Shown here piece by piece: positions 27,713 to 38,196 of a DNA stretch of 64,000 nucleotides. The DNA is from Apophysomyces variabilis (lineage: Eukaryota; Mucoromycota; Mucoromycetes; Mucorales; Mucoraceae). Positions within the stretch are counted from its first letter, which is position 1. Each line of letters begins with the position of its first letter. The stretch spans positions 192,453 to 256,452 of the forward strand of contig MZZL01000055.1 of assembly GCA_002749535.1 (NCBI GenBank). Reading direction: 5' to 3'. The position numbers were made by a program, and so were the translations under genes. The notes beneath the pieces are model-generated. The model was not told where the DNA came from. It did not search any database and was given only the letters and a program-made list of their open reading frames with translations.

Positions 27713-29105
27713 ATGACTCCACAACATAATTTATCACAGGGCTGTCAGCACACTGTGTTCTGTGATCCTCAAACCAGTGCCGCAGCCGCTGCTGCCTCTA
27801 CTCATCTCGGTTCTCCCTTGCAAACTACTACTCCTTTATTACCCAAAAAAATTCCGATACTTCCTGCCATGTCTGTTGGCTCTACATTTTATGACGATAA
27901 TGAAACGCGTCAACACTTTGCCGAAATCCGTGGAGTATACAATGATCTCGTTTATTATGCACGCGATGGCCGCCAAGCCCGTCTAGATCAAGGAGAAACG
28001 TTATGGTCTTTCATAACGACCATGTCTGCTACGCTACCTCTTATCTATCAGGCTCACCTGGAATCCCTCCTGGCTGAGCATCACAATGAAGTCAACGCTA
28101 TTGAACAACAGGTCGAGCATCTTTATCGCCAACTTCAACTACAACGCGGTTCATCGCTTCAGAATTTGCTGGTCATTTGTATTTGTGCTAAACAATGAAG
28201 CGTTAATTTTGCTGATTTAAACCTTAAGTGGGGATAACAAACCATACTGGGAAGAAATATTTTAGCCACTTTGGATACATGGCTTAAAAGCGATATCCAG
28301 CGCCTATACCTTCAACTTGATGACCAGTTGCCAATTCATTGGCGTGGATGGCAAAACACTGCTCGCTTTCATCTAGAAGAATCTACGTATGACATTTGTC
28401 CTATTGCAGAACCACATTTGCAACGATACCATCTTCAACCGCACGATATCCGAAATGAATATGATATGCGCAAATTACGAGATTTTTTGGCGTATCGCCA
28501 GGGAACAAAATACCCAGTTCTCCCAGTCTGCACAAATGAAGAAAAGCGATTGTTTATACAACTCGTTCCTAAGTATCAAGATGCTCGTCAATCTGCTGTC
28601 GCAAGATGGGCAGATTTCGCTATCGAATGGAACGAACAAGTTAACGGTAATACAACGTTTTACAAGTACCCACAATCTTTGCGCTGTTATTATCTTCGTT
28701 GCACGCAAGCTCAATGTATTCAGAGTGCGCTCCATAATACTCGAAATGTGAGGCAGGCCATTGAACATGTGAGAATCACTCGACGTGTCACTGTGCAAGC
28801 TGCTCCCCCTCCCCTCCTCCTTTGCAATTGGGCCGATATTACCAATTCCATCGTTATCATATACTGCTACCACTCCTATACCGCCCCAGAGGTACCTTTT
28901 ACCTGCCCCGCAAGCATATTCCAGCTGAAATACAACAGCGTCGCAGCATACTTCATGCTTGAATAACTCATCCAGTAAAAGCCTGCGAAAATCTTTCCGA
29001 AGACGCTGTAAAACTTGCCAAAAACTTGACTGTCTTGGAAGCCAACGGCAGCACCTATGTAGAAGACGAAGATAATTTATTTGCTAATGGAAAATTTATA
29101 TTTTA
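27713..29105 (+). pseudogene. degraded intron-bearing gene of unknown family, probably mobile-element associated
   Basis: Two open blocks, 27713-28178 and 28266-28966, join in frame over a plausible 87-base intron (gtattt...ttttag). The visible product has MSVGSTFYDDNETRQHF near the start, then HWRGWQNTARFHLEES, NEYDMRKLRDFLAYRQ and ADFAIEWNEQVNG followed by FYKYPQSLRCYY. After a Pro-rich stretch near 28800-28890 the frame breaks. Related sequence seems to continue in another frame to 29105 (HPVKACENLSEDAVKLAKN, then DNLFANGKFIF). The FAIEWN...FYKYP block looks like a conserved family motif, but I cannot name the family. The gene sits directly upstream of the inverted-repeat recombinase element and may have belonged to it. 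Confidence 0.4.
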
Positions 29106-29120
29106 AATACAACTTTCACT

Positions 29121-29237
29121 CCACAGGTTGGTGAAATGGAGTCCGAGGATGTGGTTGGCTCTCCAAAGCCACGTTTTATTTCTCAGGTCAATAAAGAAGG
29201 TTTTCCTTACTCCCTATGCCCCTTATACCTTTCCAAG
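29121..29237 (+). repeat. left inverted repeat of the recombinase element
   Basis: 117 bases beginning ccacaggttggtgaaatgg and ending ttatacctttccaag. The reverse complement of 30591-30707 matches it with about 8 differences counted by eye (roughly 93 percent) and no gap. It carries the core gagtccgaggatgtggttgg. Confidence 0.85.
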
Positions 29238-30437
29238 CCGCGCACCGTGGTGGAGTTTGTATGGATTCAGTAACTAACAAATGAGGAAATTGGAGCTATC
29301 GTTCGCCAATATACCTAACAACAGCAACGGGATAGAGAGGCAGCGTATACTCTCCCCAAAGAATCTATAATGAGTTGGAAGAAGCTTCCGAGTCTGAGAT
29401 CGGGCGTGCTACTGAAAAGTTCCAAAGCGACATTCTCAAATATGAGGGTGGAAAATGGACGAGTGCGTCCTGGTAACCCTCAATTGGCGGACACAATTTT
29501 GGTGGCCCATGGTGAAGAATTTAGCATAAGGAAAACCAGTGCAAATCATAGAATTTTTCACGTTGCAAAATCACACATCAAGAGCAAATTTGAATATGCT
29601 GAGATCGGCAATGGCATCCGTTTTCCGGGTCTTCTATCCTCGTGACATTCCATTGGCAGAAAAAACACTTATACACTCGTTCTTCAAAGCCAAGAAGAAG
29701 AATAAACTCAAACTAGCCAGCATGACGAGCGAAATATGGGACGTGAAGCCGGTATTGGAACTAGTTCGAGGTTGGGGTTTCAATGTAGATATGCCGATAC
29801 ACCAGCTACAGAGGAAGACTTTGATACTATTAGCCTTGAGCACCATGTGGCGTCCGAGATTAGACCTGGGCAAGCTACAACATTGTGATATTACGCTGCA
29901 TCGAGACGAAAAACAGCATGGTCAATGGAGTTATTTTAGTCGCTAGATTTTCGAAGAAACGCACAGCAAATACGTCTAATATAGGTAGCATCGAGGACAC
30001 AATGATCTGCCTGGTATCTGTTTTGGTTGGATTTTTGGAACGCACAGGTGCTAGAAGAATGGCAATGCCCGCAGAGCACAAGCTTTCTCTGGCCTACATT
30101 GATCAGCCTACAAAGACAAGAGACATCGAGCCTGGAACAGCAGCAGTTTAAGTTGCACAAATTTTGAAAGAAGCTGGAATTGACACCACTAAATTCAAAA
30201 GCTCATTCAGTTCGGTCGGCGAGTAGCACAGCAGCGTTTCTTGCAGGGATGGATCGTGATACAGTGAAATCTCATGCCAATTGGAATCTCAACAGTAACA
30301 CGTTTTGAACGGTATTACTATCAGTTGATAAGAGGTGCAGACATCGTCAACTTTTTTTTCTTGGAGCCATGAAGAAAGGAACCACATCCGAGGACGGAAC
30401 GGAAGTAACCGCGATTGTGATAGGTACGCCCCACAAT

Positions 30438-30476
30438 CCACACGTTGGTGGAGTAGAGTCCTCAGATGTGGTTGGC
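30438..30476 (+). repeat. third, partial copy of the inverted-repeat core
   Basis: The words gttggtggagtagagtcc and tgtggttggc repeat the core of the left inverted repeat in direct orientation, 115 bases inside the right repeat. DIRS elements carry an internal complementary copy of their terminal repeats near the right end; this could be a decayed remnant of one. Confidence 0.45.
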
Positions 30477-30590
30477 ACCCGACCCGAGCATTTAGGTCTT
30501 TTTTACACTGTCAAAGATTTCCTATCATCTCTGTAAACATAGATTAGTTTAGTTTATCCTTGCCCTGTCTGTTCCGAAAAAAGGTCTTGC

Positions 30591-30707
30591 CTTGGAACGG
30601 TATAAGGGGCATAGGGAGTAAGGAAAACCTTTTTTATTGACCTGAGAAATAAAGCGTGGCTTTGGAGAGCCAACTACATTCTCGGACTCCACTCCACCAA
30701 CTTGTGG
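30591..30707 (-). repeat. right inverted repeat of the recombinase element
   Basis: 117 bases, inverted relative to 29121-29237, with the same length and about 8 mismatches. It marks the right boundary of the recombinase unit. Confidence 0.85.
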
Positions 30708-30749
30708 AGAAAAAGCGCAAGTTATTCTATTGGTCATAGCAAAGTGATA

Positions 30750-31260
30750 TGTAATAACCAGAACTGTCTGTTGCCAGCATTACGCGACCGAAACGGTTTT
30801 GGAATGCATCTCTGCCCTTGAAGGCATACTCGGTGTTGTGGCGACTTTACCACTCGCGTCGTACAAGCCGCCAACAACTGCACAAGCTTAATACAAGCAT
30901 TTTTCCTTCACCGAATTGCCCTATATGCGGACTGGTAGAAACAATAGAACACGTTGTTTGGTCATGACCGTCTAAACAGCCAATTTGGATACAATCGCGC
31001 GCCAGTTTCAAGCTTCTCCTACGACTCGTGCCTGTTCTCACGTGGTAACGGTAAATGCTGTTCCCTTGGTGATGAGTTGCAATGTCCATATCGATTTTGC
31101 CACCTTTGTTGCCGGAGTTTTGATCACCATATGGAGATCTCACTGGGCTTTGGTTTTTGACAATGTTCCCTTCCACCCGGCACGCGTAATCGCCTCCACT
31201 TTCCTTTTAGTCCAGCGTATGCGTCAAGAGAATACATTTAGCCTACAAGAAATAGCGTAG
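30750..31260 (+). mobile_element. LINE (non-LTR retrotransposon) 3' fragment, decayed
   Basis: A broken plus-strand frame reads LPLKAYSVLWRLYHSRRTSR, then CPICGLVETIEHVVWS. This is the arrangement of the C-terminal region of LINE polymerases, with a helix containing WRL-H and a CPxC...E..H zinc-knuckle. After a stop and frame change it continues with TIWRSHWALVFDNVPFHPA and ends near 31258. Only the last part of the element is present; the reverse transcriptase core is missing. It abuts the right inverted repeat of the recombinase relic. Confidence 0.65.
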
Positions 31261-31289
31261 TTAAATGGTCCATTTACCTGCTTTGACTG

Positions 31290-32247
31290 GAGATTTCTCC
31301 CTCCTCCCATCACTCACCACGTCCTATCACTGGCGACAACTTCGTGTTTCTGATGCGTATATCTTTAAATATAGACTTGGACTTCTTCGCCAACGGCCGA
31401 TGCTCTGAACGTCAGAAAGGGATCAACCTCATCGGTCACCATATCCTTGCAGTGCAAGTCCAACCGCAAGTCATACGGCGTTCGCTTTCACGCTGATGTC
31501 CATGGATGGTCTGACGCAGGCATTTTGGACCCTCAACCTTTGTGTCCAAGCCATACCTTCGACTTTGCGCCTTCCGCCCAGTGATTCCTCATTCGCCCGT
31601 TTCCGTTTGCTCTGCCACTCTCCAGCAGCAACCATCTCTCCCTTTCTTCCCCTGACAAAGATTTTAAAGATTCAACATTCGACACCGGGCAAGAGCCATT
31701 CGGTTCCGTATGTTACACCGCCGCATCCCATATAAGTCGTTCCTGCGCCGTCTCGCTCCCTCCCGACGATCCTTCCGACCTTTGCCCCGCTTGCCTGCCA
31801 AGCACCGACAACTTCGAACGTTTTCTCTGGGCATGCCATAGAAAGTGGCCATTGTGGACAACACTCTGGGAAACATACTTTTCACAACAATCCATAGTCG
31901 ATATTGTCCGCAACTTTCTCCTCGCCCTTAAGCTTTTAGTCGATCCTGCGAACATCCAGACCTCTCGTGTAGCCAGCGTTGTCCTTGTCACTCTATGGGA
32001 TGCTCACTGAAGCCTCATTTTGACGAAGTGCCTTCGAGCTCTTCCCAGACCTCCCGCAAAGCTTCAATCTCTCAATTCCACCTTTGTGGAGGAAGGCCGC
32101 CTCCTTTCCATTGCATAGTCTATCGCTGGTTTTTTTTTCACCTTTTCCTTCCTCCCTCTGACTTTCACAAGCACGTCACTTCTATGCAACATGTAACCCG
32201 AAATAACCCGGTGTATATCGCCCTTACCAAAAAAAAAAAAAAAAAAA
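31290..32247 (+). mobile_element. second LINE 3' fragment ending in an A tract
   Basis: Another plus-strand relic with several frame breaks. Readable pieces are YHWRQLRVSDAYIFKYRLGL near 31330, RFRMLHRRIPYKSFLRRLAPS (first 20 residues: RFRMLHRRIPYKSFLRRLAP) near 31700, LCPACLPSTDNFERFLWACH near 31785, and KWPLWTTLWETYF, then LWDAH near 31995. The helix-plus-CPxC...C layout again fits a LINE C-terminus, but the sequence differs from the neighbouring fragment, so this is a separate insertion. It terminates about 220 bases later at a pure 19-A tract, the usual LINE 3' end. Confidence 0.65.
32229..32247 (+). repeat. 19-base poly-A tract at LINE 3' end
   Basis: An uninterrupted run of 19 A on the plus strand, directly downstream of the second LINE fragment and in the same orientation. 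It is consistent with the tail of a target-primed reverse transcript. Confidence 0.7.
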
Positions 32248-32436
32248 GGCTCGTCCTGCTTTGAGTAAATTTCAGAGCTGGAACGAACGTTAAGAAGGAA
32301 TCTGCGCTGACTGGGAATGGGGCAAGGAAGGGATTTTATACCGCCAAAATTCTTGGTTTCCATCCCCCGTTCTGTTCATTCATAGTTTTGTTATTTAGCT
32401 CGTTTTTAGCACTTCTGGGTTCTCTTTCCTTTGCAA

Positions 32437-33235
32437 TAAATGTTGGTACTGGTGTGGTCCGAATTGGAATCCGCAATACCCATGGTTGAATTTGGATCTG
32501 CTTTTCTCTTTCTCTCTCAATATTGGACGTTGTCTGCTCCTATTTTGGGATTATAACTGACTTGTACCTTCCCTTGGTCCATCATCTTAAAGACGTTTAA
32601 TCTTGACACTAGAACGGGTACATTCATTGGCTACACGTAACAAGTCTTCAGCTATGATCGATTCAATTATATATATAGGGTCGGTTTATCTGTTGATAGG
32701 AATATTGCAAATGAAAGCGAGATGTATTTCCGGGGATCGAATGGTATTTATTTATGTTGTCAATATGTAACCGTATAGACCCACTTGTTGACTATTGGGG
32801 CATGCCAGCAGCATGTTGATGGATTCAATTTTCTGTAATGCCTTCTCTATTTTGAAAAGTGATCCGACAATAAAGTGATCATACTTATATGTCTCAACCT
32901 GGCTTCCAGACAGGACCTTTTTGAACAGGAAAACGTTTCGTGTGCCACTTTCGTAGTATCAGAGCAGTGAAGGTGTTTCTTTCCCGCGAGAAGCTGGGGA
33001 GCATGGGCAATGCGATCTCTTGATTGCTTATTTGGAGCTCCATATTGCGAGGCTGTATGAGGCCACTGTTGATGAAGTCAGTGTTTTCGGAACTCTAGGA
33101 CGAGAGTCATGGTGCAGCGGATGAGCTGGCGGAAATCCAACAGTTGCATACCTCGTTTGATAACCACCGGTGCGCAGATGGTAGTGCTGCCGCTCTACAG
33201 AAAGGAAAGCAATAAAAAGTGAGGAAAAAAGAGAG
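32437..33235 (+). mobile_element. possible LTR and gag remnant of an LTR retrotransposon
   Basis: A candidate LTR-like stretch begins TGTTGGTACTGG at 32437, shortly after an AATAAA signal. Near 32955 the sequence gtatcagagcag resembles the primer-binding site complementary to initiator methionine tRNA. Beyond it a short broken frame from 33004 (MGNAIS, later DELAEIQQLHTSFDNHRC) could be a gag fragment that stops near 33235. No second LTR or polymerase is visible, so this is weak. Confidence 0.25.
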
Positions 33236-33269
33236 TAAATCATCCAGCATCCGTTGCTTTTTCCGTAAA

Positions 33270-34650
33270 GTGTACATCTTTACAAACTTTTGCCATATTT
33301 TGCTGTAGGTACTGTCGAAGTGCATTAACGACGGCATAGCTGGCTGCAATCCCTCCCATCACTCCTATCAGAGATCAATGACTGTTTTGAGTCCGTACTG
33401 AATTTCCTCTTTCTGAGAAGATAGCATTGCGAGACTGGGAACCGGAAGGAGGGAATGGTGGCGATGTTGCTGGCGATGTTGCTGGCGCTGTTGCCGGTGA
33501 TTGTTTCGGATGATGCAATTCCATGGGCGAAAAAGAACAAGCTTGTCTCAACTTGTTTATATCATGCCGCAACGCATGAATATCTGTCAGTAGTGTGCCG
33601 TATGCGGGCCTTTCTGGGCAGGGGTACGATTGTGTGAGTGTTTCGTTACTATTCGTTTTCCCCCTGAGGTTTTTGGAGCTGTTCGCTCCCAAGAGGTATG
33701 GCTCGTTGCAGCTGCATTTCGGCAGGCTCCTACACCACCTCAAGTGTAGCAAGCATGCCATATTCACATAGTAGGAAGTCGAGACCGGTAAATATAACAT
33801 GATTAAGCAATAGTCTATCCGAATGATCTGGCCGAAACATCACTGCGTGTTGCAAACTGACTTGACGCATAGTGACAAGGAAGCTAAGAAAAGCTTCTGC
33901 GCAGATGGAATATTTGACAAAGTTCCCAGGCACGCACTTGAGCCAACGAATCCTTAGTCGTAGAAAATATTCTCCTGTAGAGACCATCAGGTGTCCGAAG
34001 GCTTGATCTAGGGATGCAATAACCACCGTTTTGTCCCGAAAATCCGTCCATTATACGCAACGATTCTCGCTGCAAGGACATAACATAGCAGGCTTCCATG
34101 CTTTGATGCTTTGCATGCTGTGTCGCTTCCACGGCCAGCATGGGTGATATTCGATGCACTTCCATTACACGCCTTGAAAGCGCGTTTCGTTGCTTTGCAA
34201 TGCGCAGAATAGGCAAATGGCTTATTATAGTATGTACCTTTGGTGATCTTGGGGTCAAAGCAGTGTTGATTACTGGTAAATTTAGAAAAATCCTCGTTGT
34301 TGATATGCCAACGGTAGAAAAAATTAGATGACGAAGGCTCCAAAAGTACAGATGCGATGATTTTGCTGCCGAAGCGTGCCGGCGTACTGGAGGGTGTCAA
34401 TTCTCGCCGTTTTGCCGCGGTCGATTTCAAGTAGGAACACAGGGCGGTAAGAAAAGCCTTCATTTTTACAGTCAATAAGAAACAGGTCGGCGAGCTCACC
34501 CTCTCGAGCAATTTCACCGCACAACAGGCATCATATGTTCCATTAAAAAAAAGCATGCGGTCACGGAATGTCTTTCTATTCCTTCATTGAAATAGAACGT
34601 GGTGACCTTCAGGAGTTCCTCAGAGGGTGAAGAACTGGTTAGCATTGAAT
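33270..34650 (-). mobile_element. Crypton/Ndc10-type tyrosine recombinase relic
   Basis: The minus strand carries a recombinase-like protein broken over at least three frames. In order it reads GELADLFLID; GKTARIDTLQYAGTLRQQNH; ICTFGAF (the usual CPVGALA position); FYRWHINNEDFSKFTSNQHC; NGSASNITHAGRGSDTACKA, which has a His-x-x-Arg catalytic box; then a C-terminal part ending with a Pro/Ala-rich linker (SPATAPATSPATSPPFPPSG). The GKT-LQY-LR...RW order is characteristic of the Ndc10/Crypton recombinase fold. The frame breaks show it is inactive. Its sequence is unrelated to the DIRS-like recombinase 3 kb away and it runs in the opposite direction. Confidence 0.6.
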
Positions 34651-34896
34651 GCTTAATAAAGGCAACGACCAAACAAAAAGCAAAGGCAAGAGGAAAAGGG
34701 AAGGGGACCTTTTGAAAATCCGACAACGTTGGTTTCAAATGTTCGGTACTTCATTGGGTCACAGAATGTTATCACCAGGCTGGTGACAAAGCTGTGACAG
34801 CGCCAATCCTTTTTGGAAATACCTTCACAGTGACATTGCATGATTTCTCGAAGAATTCCTTTTCTTCTTTTTTTTCTGATACAGCTTTGAAAAAGC

Positions 34897-35850
34897 ATGG
34901 ATGAAAAACCACAGCAAGCTCCAGATTCAGCGATCACTACTGGTTTAACAAGGACACTGAAGAACGATCAAAGCTTGGGTATGGGAAGCACACAGCGAAT
35001 CATTTGGTAATCTGTTTTTGATTTAAAAATACAAGAGAGACAAAGAAGTGATGCCACAAGGCATATTGAGAAAGAAATCTGGCGCATACTTCATTGGGAA
35101 AAGCCCGTTCGGTCTGGGGTCTTCTTTCTTTTGCTGAGTGGAATCACTTTGTTGGCTCGACGATACTCTTTGTTACAGTTCGTGACCGCCATCCTAACAA
35201 TCGCCATCGGACTTAACCTGCTTTATGTCACACTGACGATGCAAGCACAGAAATTACTTGCAGAAACTGAGCCAGTTCACCCATACAGGTAATTCTGAAA
35301 CATAAACCAAAGGTAACAAGTTTTGATGTTTCTTATCTAGGTCGCTCTTCGAACGTCGCCAAGTTAGTGCCTTTGACGAACATGATATCGCTCGTTACAC
35401 GACAGTGGCTGTCCAAGTAGGCGAAACGTTTGTCAGAGGTCTTGCACGTATTGTATTGATTGAGAACAAATTAACTAGCCTAAAGGTAAAGGCTCCGTCA
35501 GAAACCTTTCGTTGGAATTGAGCTGATCTGTAACTCAGTGGCTGGTCATTGCTTATATTACTTACGTCATTTCAGCTCGCGTGGCGGCCTCCAGTATCGT
35601 GCTATTCTTTATTTTTTCTGCTTTCACATTTCCTCGTCTTTATATGAGTAACAAGGACATTGTTGATGCTCATATCCATCAAGGTGAGGCTCTGCTTTGC
35701 CACCATTGGCGTCGCTCGCAAGATGCGGCCACAGAAGGTATGCAAAGCGCTTTGGCGAAAGCAAGATCCTACATGGGCTCTGCAGGAACCACCAAGGTTG
35801 ACGTCAAAAAAAGCCAACAAGGAACATCTGTAGCGGATAAAAAGGATTGA
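34897..35850 (+). CDS. reticulon-like ER membrane-shaping protein
   Basis: Exons 34897-34978, 35036-35288, 35341-35485 and 35539-35850 join into 263 codons. The reticulon homology domain begins at IWRILHWEKPVRSGVFFLLL. It has two long hydrophobic hairpins, the first around SGVFFLLLSGITLLARR to LLQFVTAILTIAIGLNLLYV, the second around WLVIAYITYVISARVAASSI to FIFSAFTFPRLYM. A polar linker separates them. This layout bends tubular ER membranes. The short polar N-terminus (MDEKPQQAPDSAITTG) and the Lys-rich C-terminus without signal peptide match fungal Rtn1-type proteins. The start at 34897 is the only ATG that keeps frame into exon 2. The gene begins about 250 bases from the recombinase relic and appears undamaged. 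Confidence 0.85.
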
Positions 35851-36822
35851 AACCGAAAATCGACTTTTAGTCAATAAATGCGAAGTGCAGAAAAATGTGT
35901 TGTATCTTGCACAGTATTTGCTGCTGTATTCAGAACGAGGTAAAATCCTAATTAAGCGATTTGTTGTCGGAATTGATGGTGCCAAGGAGCAAACTTTATC
36001 ATACGTTTCGCTTACTCTATTGTTGTTCGTTTTACGTTATAAGGGAAGTGATAAAAATTGATCCTCTTATATATATATAAAGCGTTGCGTATGTCGAGAT
36101 AACATGGCGCTTATTTCATGTTCTCCCGTAGAGATCAGTAACCCCGTTTCGCCATATTCTTAGCGTGCAAATCTTCAACTTATGTTTCATGCTTAAGCAA
36201 AAATGGAAACATGAAGTTATCTCTCTTGGTACAAATCCATATTTGACTTAGACCACTATGGAAACCATTAGAGGCCCAAGGTAAAGTTGTAGATGGCAGA
36301 AGAGGGTGTACATACGTATATATGTCAGCATTATCTCCTTAGTACTATAGTGTGGAGAACGAGGCAATATGTAAGGTATTGCACTAAATGAACGTGTCAC
36401 CTTCTTTCGTTTACTGAAGTAAAAAGTTCTTTAAGGTCTAACAAAGACATTCGTGCTAGACTTATAGATAGCCTAATGAAACAAGGAAGGTCTCTCATGG
36501 CCATTCGAATAGTCATTGTCCGGAGAGTGATAATGCAATGTCTTTATCCATAACTATCAGGCACATGTAATTGAATTACATCAACTTGTATCCGATATTT
36601 GATGAATGGTGGGTGTTGTCCTCAATCAGGGAATGCGCCTTTCCCGATTTGGTCTGGATCATGCGAAAAAGGTAGTTTGCACTGCAGCACTCCTTTCGTT
36701 CACTCCCCTTCTCTTCTGCAACACTCCTTTCAATCCCTTTTCTCTTCTTAAAACTCTTTTCTTTCCTCTCTTTCTCTTTATTTTTTTGCCCGAAATATCA
36801 CACCCACCACTCCTTTCCCGAA
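35851..36822. other. intergenic region, no supported gene
   Basis: About 970 bases with a short (ta)n run near 36068-36080. The last 130 bases before 36823 are very rich in C and T (ctcttttctttcctctctttctc), a typical fungal promoter pyrimidine tract. Nothing else is evident. Confidence 0.4.
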
Positions 36823-37779
36823 ATGACCACACTCGAGAGTTATTCTGCCATTAGTGCGCCGAATGCATCTTCATTAGGCCCTGTTACTGGATTAACTAGT
36901 AGCATTAGTACCAAAGCGACTTCATTGAGCGAACCAGGTGTCGCAGACTTCACAGAATTTTCGCTGGACCCTTTCCAACTGACATCCGATTCCGGCACGC
37001 CTGCACCCCATTGTCTCCGAGAAACGAGACGATCACTCATTCTTTCGCTTGAACCTTGTGAAGGCACGCCACTGCAAATCTCTCTAAAGCAATTTCAAGA
37101 ACAATCCTACATTCGCTACGGTCCAAACCAAGCACATAATACTGCTCCAAATATCTCTGTCCTAGGCCGAGTACATATTCAACGAGGACCAGATTTCGCC
37201 ACAAAATGGAGAGTGGTGGACGACTTTGTCGAAGTCGTGGATCAAGAAATGAAATTGTTGTCGTCAAAACTCTCCCCACCAACATTTGCTGGTTACGAGA
37301 TGACTGAACGACCAACACGCGCAGTCATGATGCGTCTCCGTGTTGATCCTTTGTACACAAAGTTGGCCAGAACAATTGAACAACGCATGGGTAATCAATG
37401 TGCTACTCTCGAAGTTCGTCCTATGGATCGAATACCGCTTGCATACAATCTTCTTCGCACTATTCCAGGTCCCACGTTGAAAAAGTTGCGCGAACTGGCA
37501 AAACAAACAATCGACATCGATGACTGGGTTCGACGAGGAGGTGCCTGGCAATTAACTCTGTATGAAGTGATGCTAGAAAGCCGCGTTGTAGGTGTTCGAC
37601 AGCAAATAAAGCCTCTTCGATCTTGGCCTATTCGAAACCATGACAAAGTGTCACCCTTTATGTTGCCCGTCTCACTTCGTATCAAACTCGCCACGTTGTC
37701 TACGTGGTTTCTACCGACCCCTCCAGTTGAAGCCAACTTATTGGAGGATGCGGCGCACGAAGAAAAAGAGAAATATTAG
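36823..37779 (+). CDS. intronless protein of unknown function (318 aa)
   Basis: A single open frame of 318 codons, preceded by a strong pyrimidine tract and followed by AT-rich sequence; codon use is like the neighbouring genes. I do not recognise the family. The first 70 residues are Ser/Thr rich. The body has an alternating pattern: RSLILSLEPCEGTPLQISL, then ISVLGRVHIQRGPDFATKWR, then RAVMMRLRVDPLYTKLARTI. The paired hydrophobic strands followed by long helices are faintly like the 2H phosphoesterase fold, but the two His-x-Ser/Thr motifs are not present, so that is a guess. The C-terminal third (WPIRNHDKVSPFMLPVSLRI) has no membrane segment. The lack of introns is unusual in this window. 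Confidence 0.6.
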   Translation: MTTLESYSAISAPNASSLGPVTGLTSSISTKATSLSEPGVADFTEFSLDPFQLTSDSGTPAPHCLRETRRSLILSLEPCEGTPLQISLKQFQEQSYIRYGPNQAHNTAPNISVLGRVHIQRGPDFATKWRVVDDFVEVVDQEMKLLSSKLSPPTFAGYEMTERPTRAVMMRLRVDPLYTKLARTIEQRMGNQCATLEVRPMDRIPLAYNLLRTIPGPTLKKLRELAKQTIDIDDWVRRGGAWQLTLYEVMLESRVVGVRQQIKPLRSWPIRNHDKVSPFMLPVSLRIKLATLSTWFLPTPPVEANLLEDAAHEEKEKY

Positions 37780-38196
37780 CCTTAAATCTATTTCCATTAA
37801 TTGTTTTATTCACTTTTTTCCTTATTACCTTTTTACGCCAATAATCTTTCCATAATATATACAACATATCCAAGTCACTCGCTAATTTTATGTACCTACT
37901 TGTCTACATGGCATTTACCATCATCACTCACATGTTACGTAATAAATTGCACGTTTCAAGGAACAGATAGTTACCAACATCGGGCAGAGTTCGAGTGCCG
38001 CCTAAATTCCTCCAGCAAGACAATCAAATGCACAGCAACGCTCATGGCGTTGTAGCAGAGCTTGATAGCGCTGGGTATAAGGCCTATCTTTGTTTCTCTT
38101 GTATGTAGTGTAAACTATCCTACAATCGCGAATTTTATTTTACTTCGCTTTCTAAAGGAAAAACAACAATGATATTCAACTAAAAATTGCCTGTGT
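37780..38196. other. short convergent intergenic region
   Basis: About 400 bases, T rich at first, between convergent 3' ends. No gene or RNA structure is seen. Confidence 0.4.

Larger units (their letters stand above)
29121..30707 (+). mobile_element. tyrosine-recombinase element (DIRS-like) relic bounded by inverted repeats
   Basis: A 1.6 kb unit bounded by 117-bp inverted repeats. Between them, over about 29350-30340, a broken plus-strand reading frame (several stops and shifts) encodes a tyrosine recombinase. The N-terminal core reads LNMLRSAMASVFRVFYP, and the first catalytic region is LQRKTLILLALSTMWRPRLD. The second region is HSVRSASSTAAFLAG near 30204 (His-x-x-Arg), followed by SHANWNLNSNTFERYYY with the Trp/His position and candidate nucleophile Tyr. 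The order and spacing match DIRS-type recombinases. No reverse transcriptase or RNase H is visible inside the unit. It is inactive as it stands because of the frame breaks. Confidence 0.7.
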
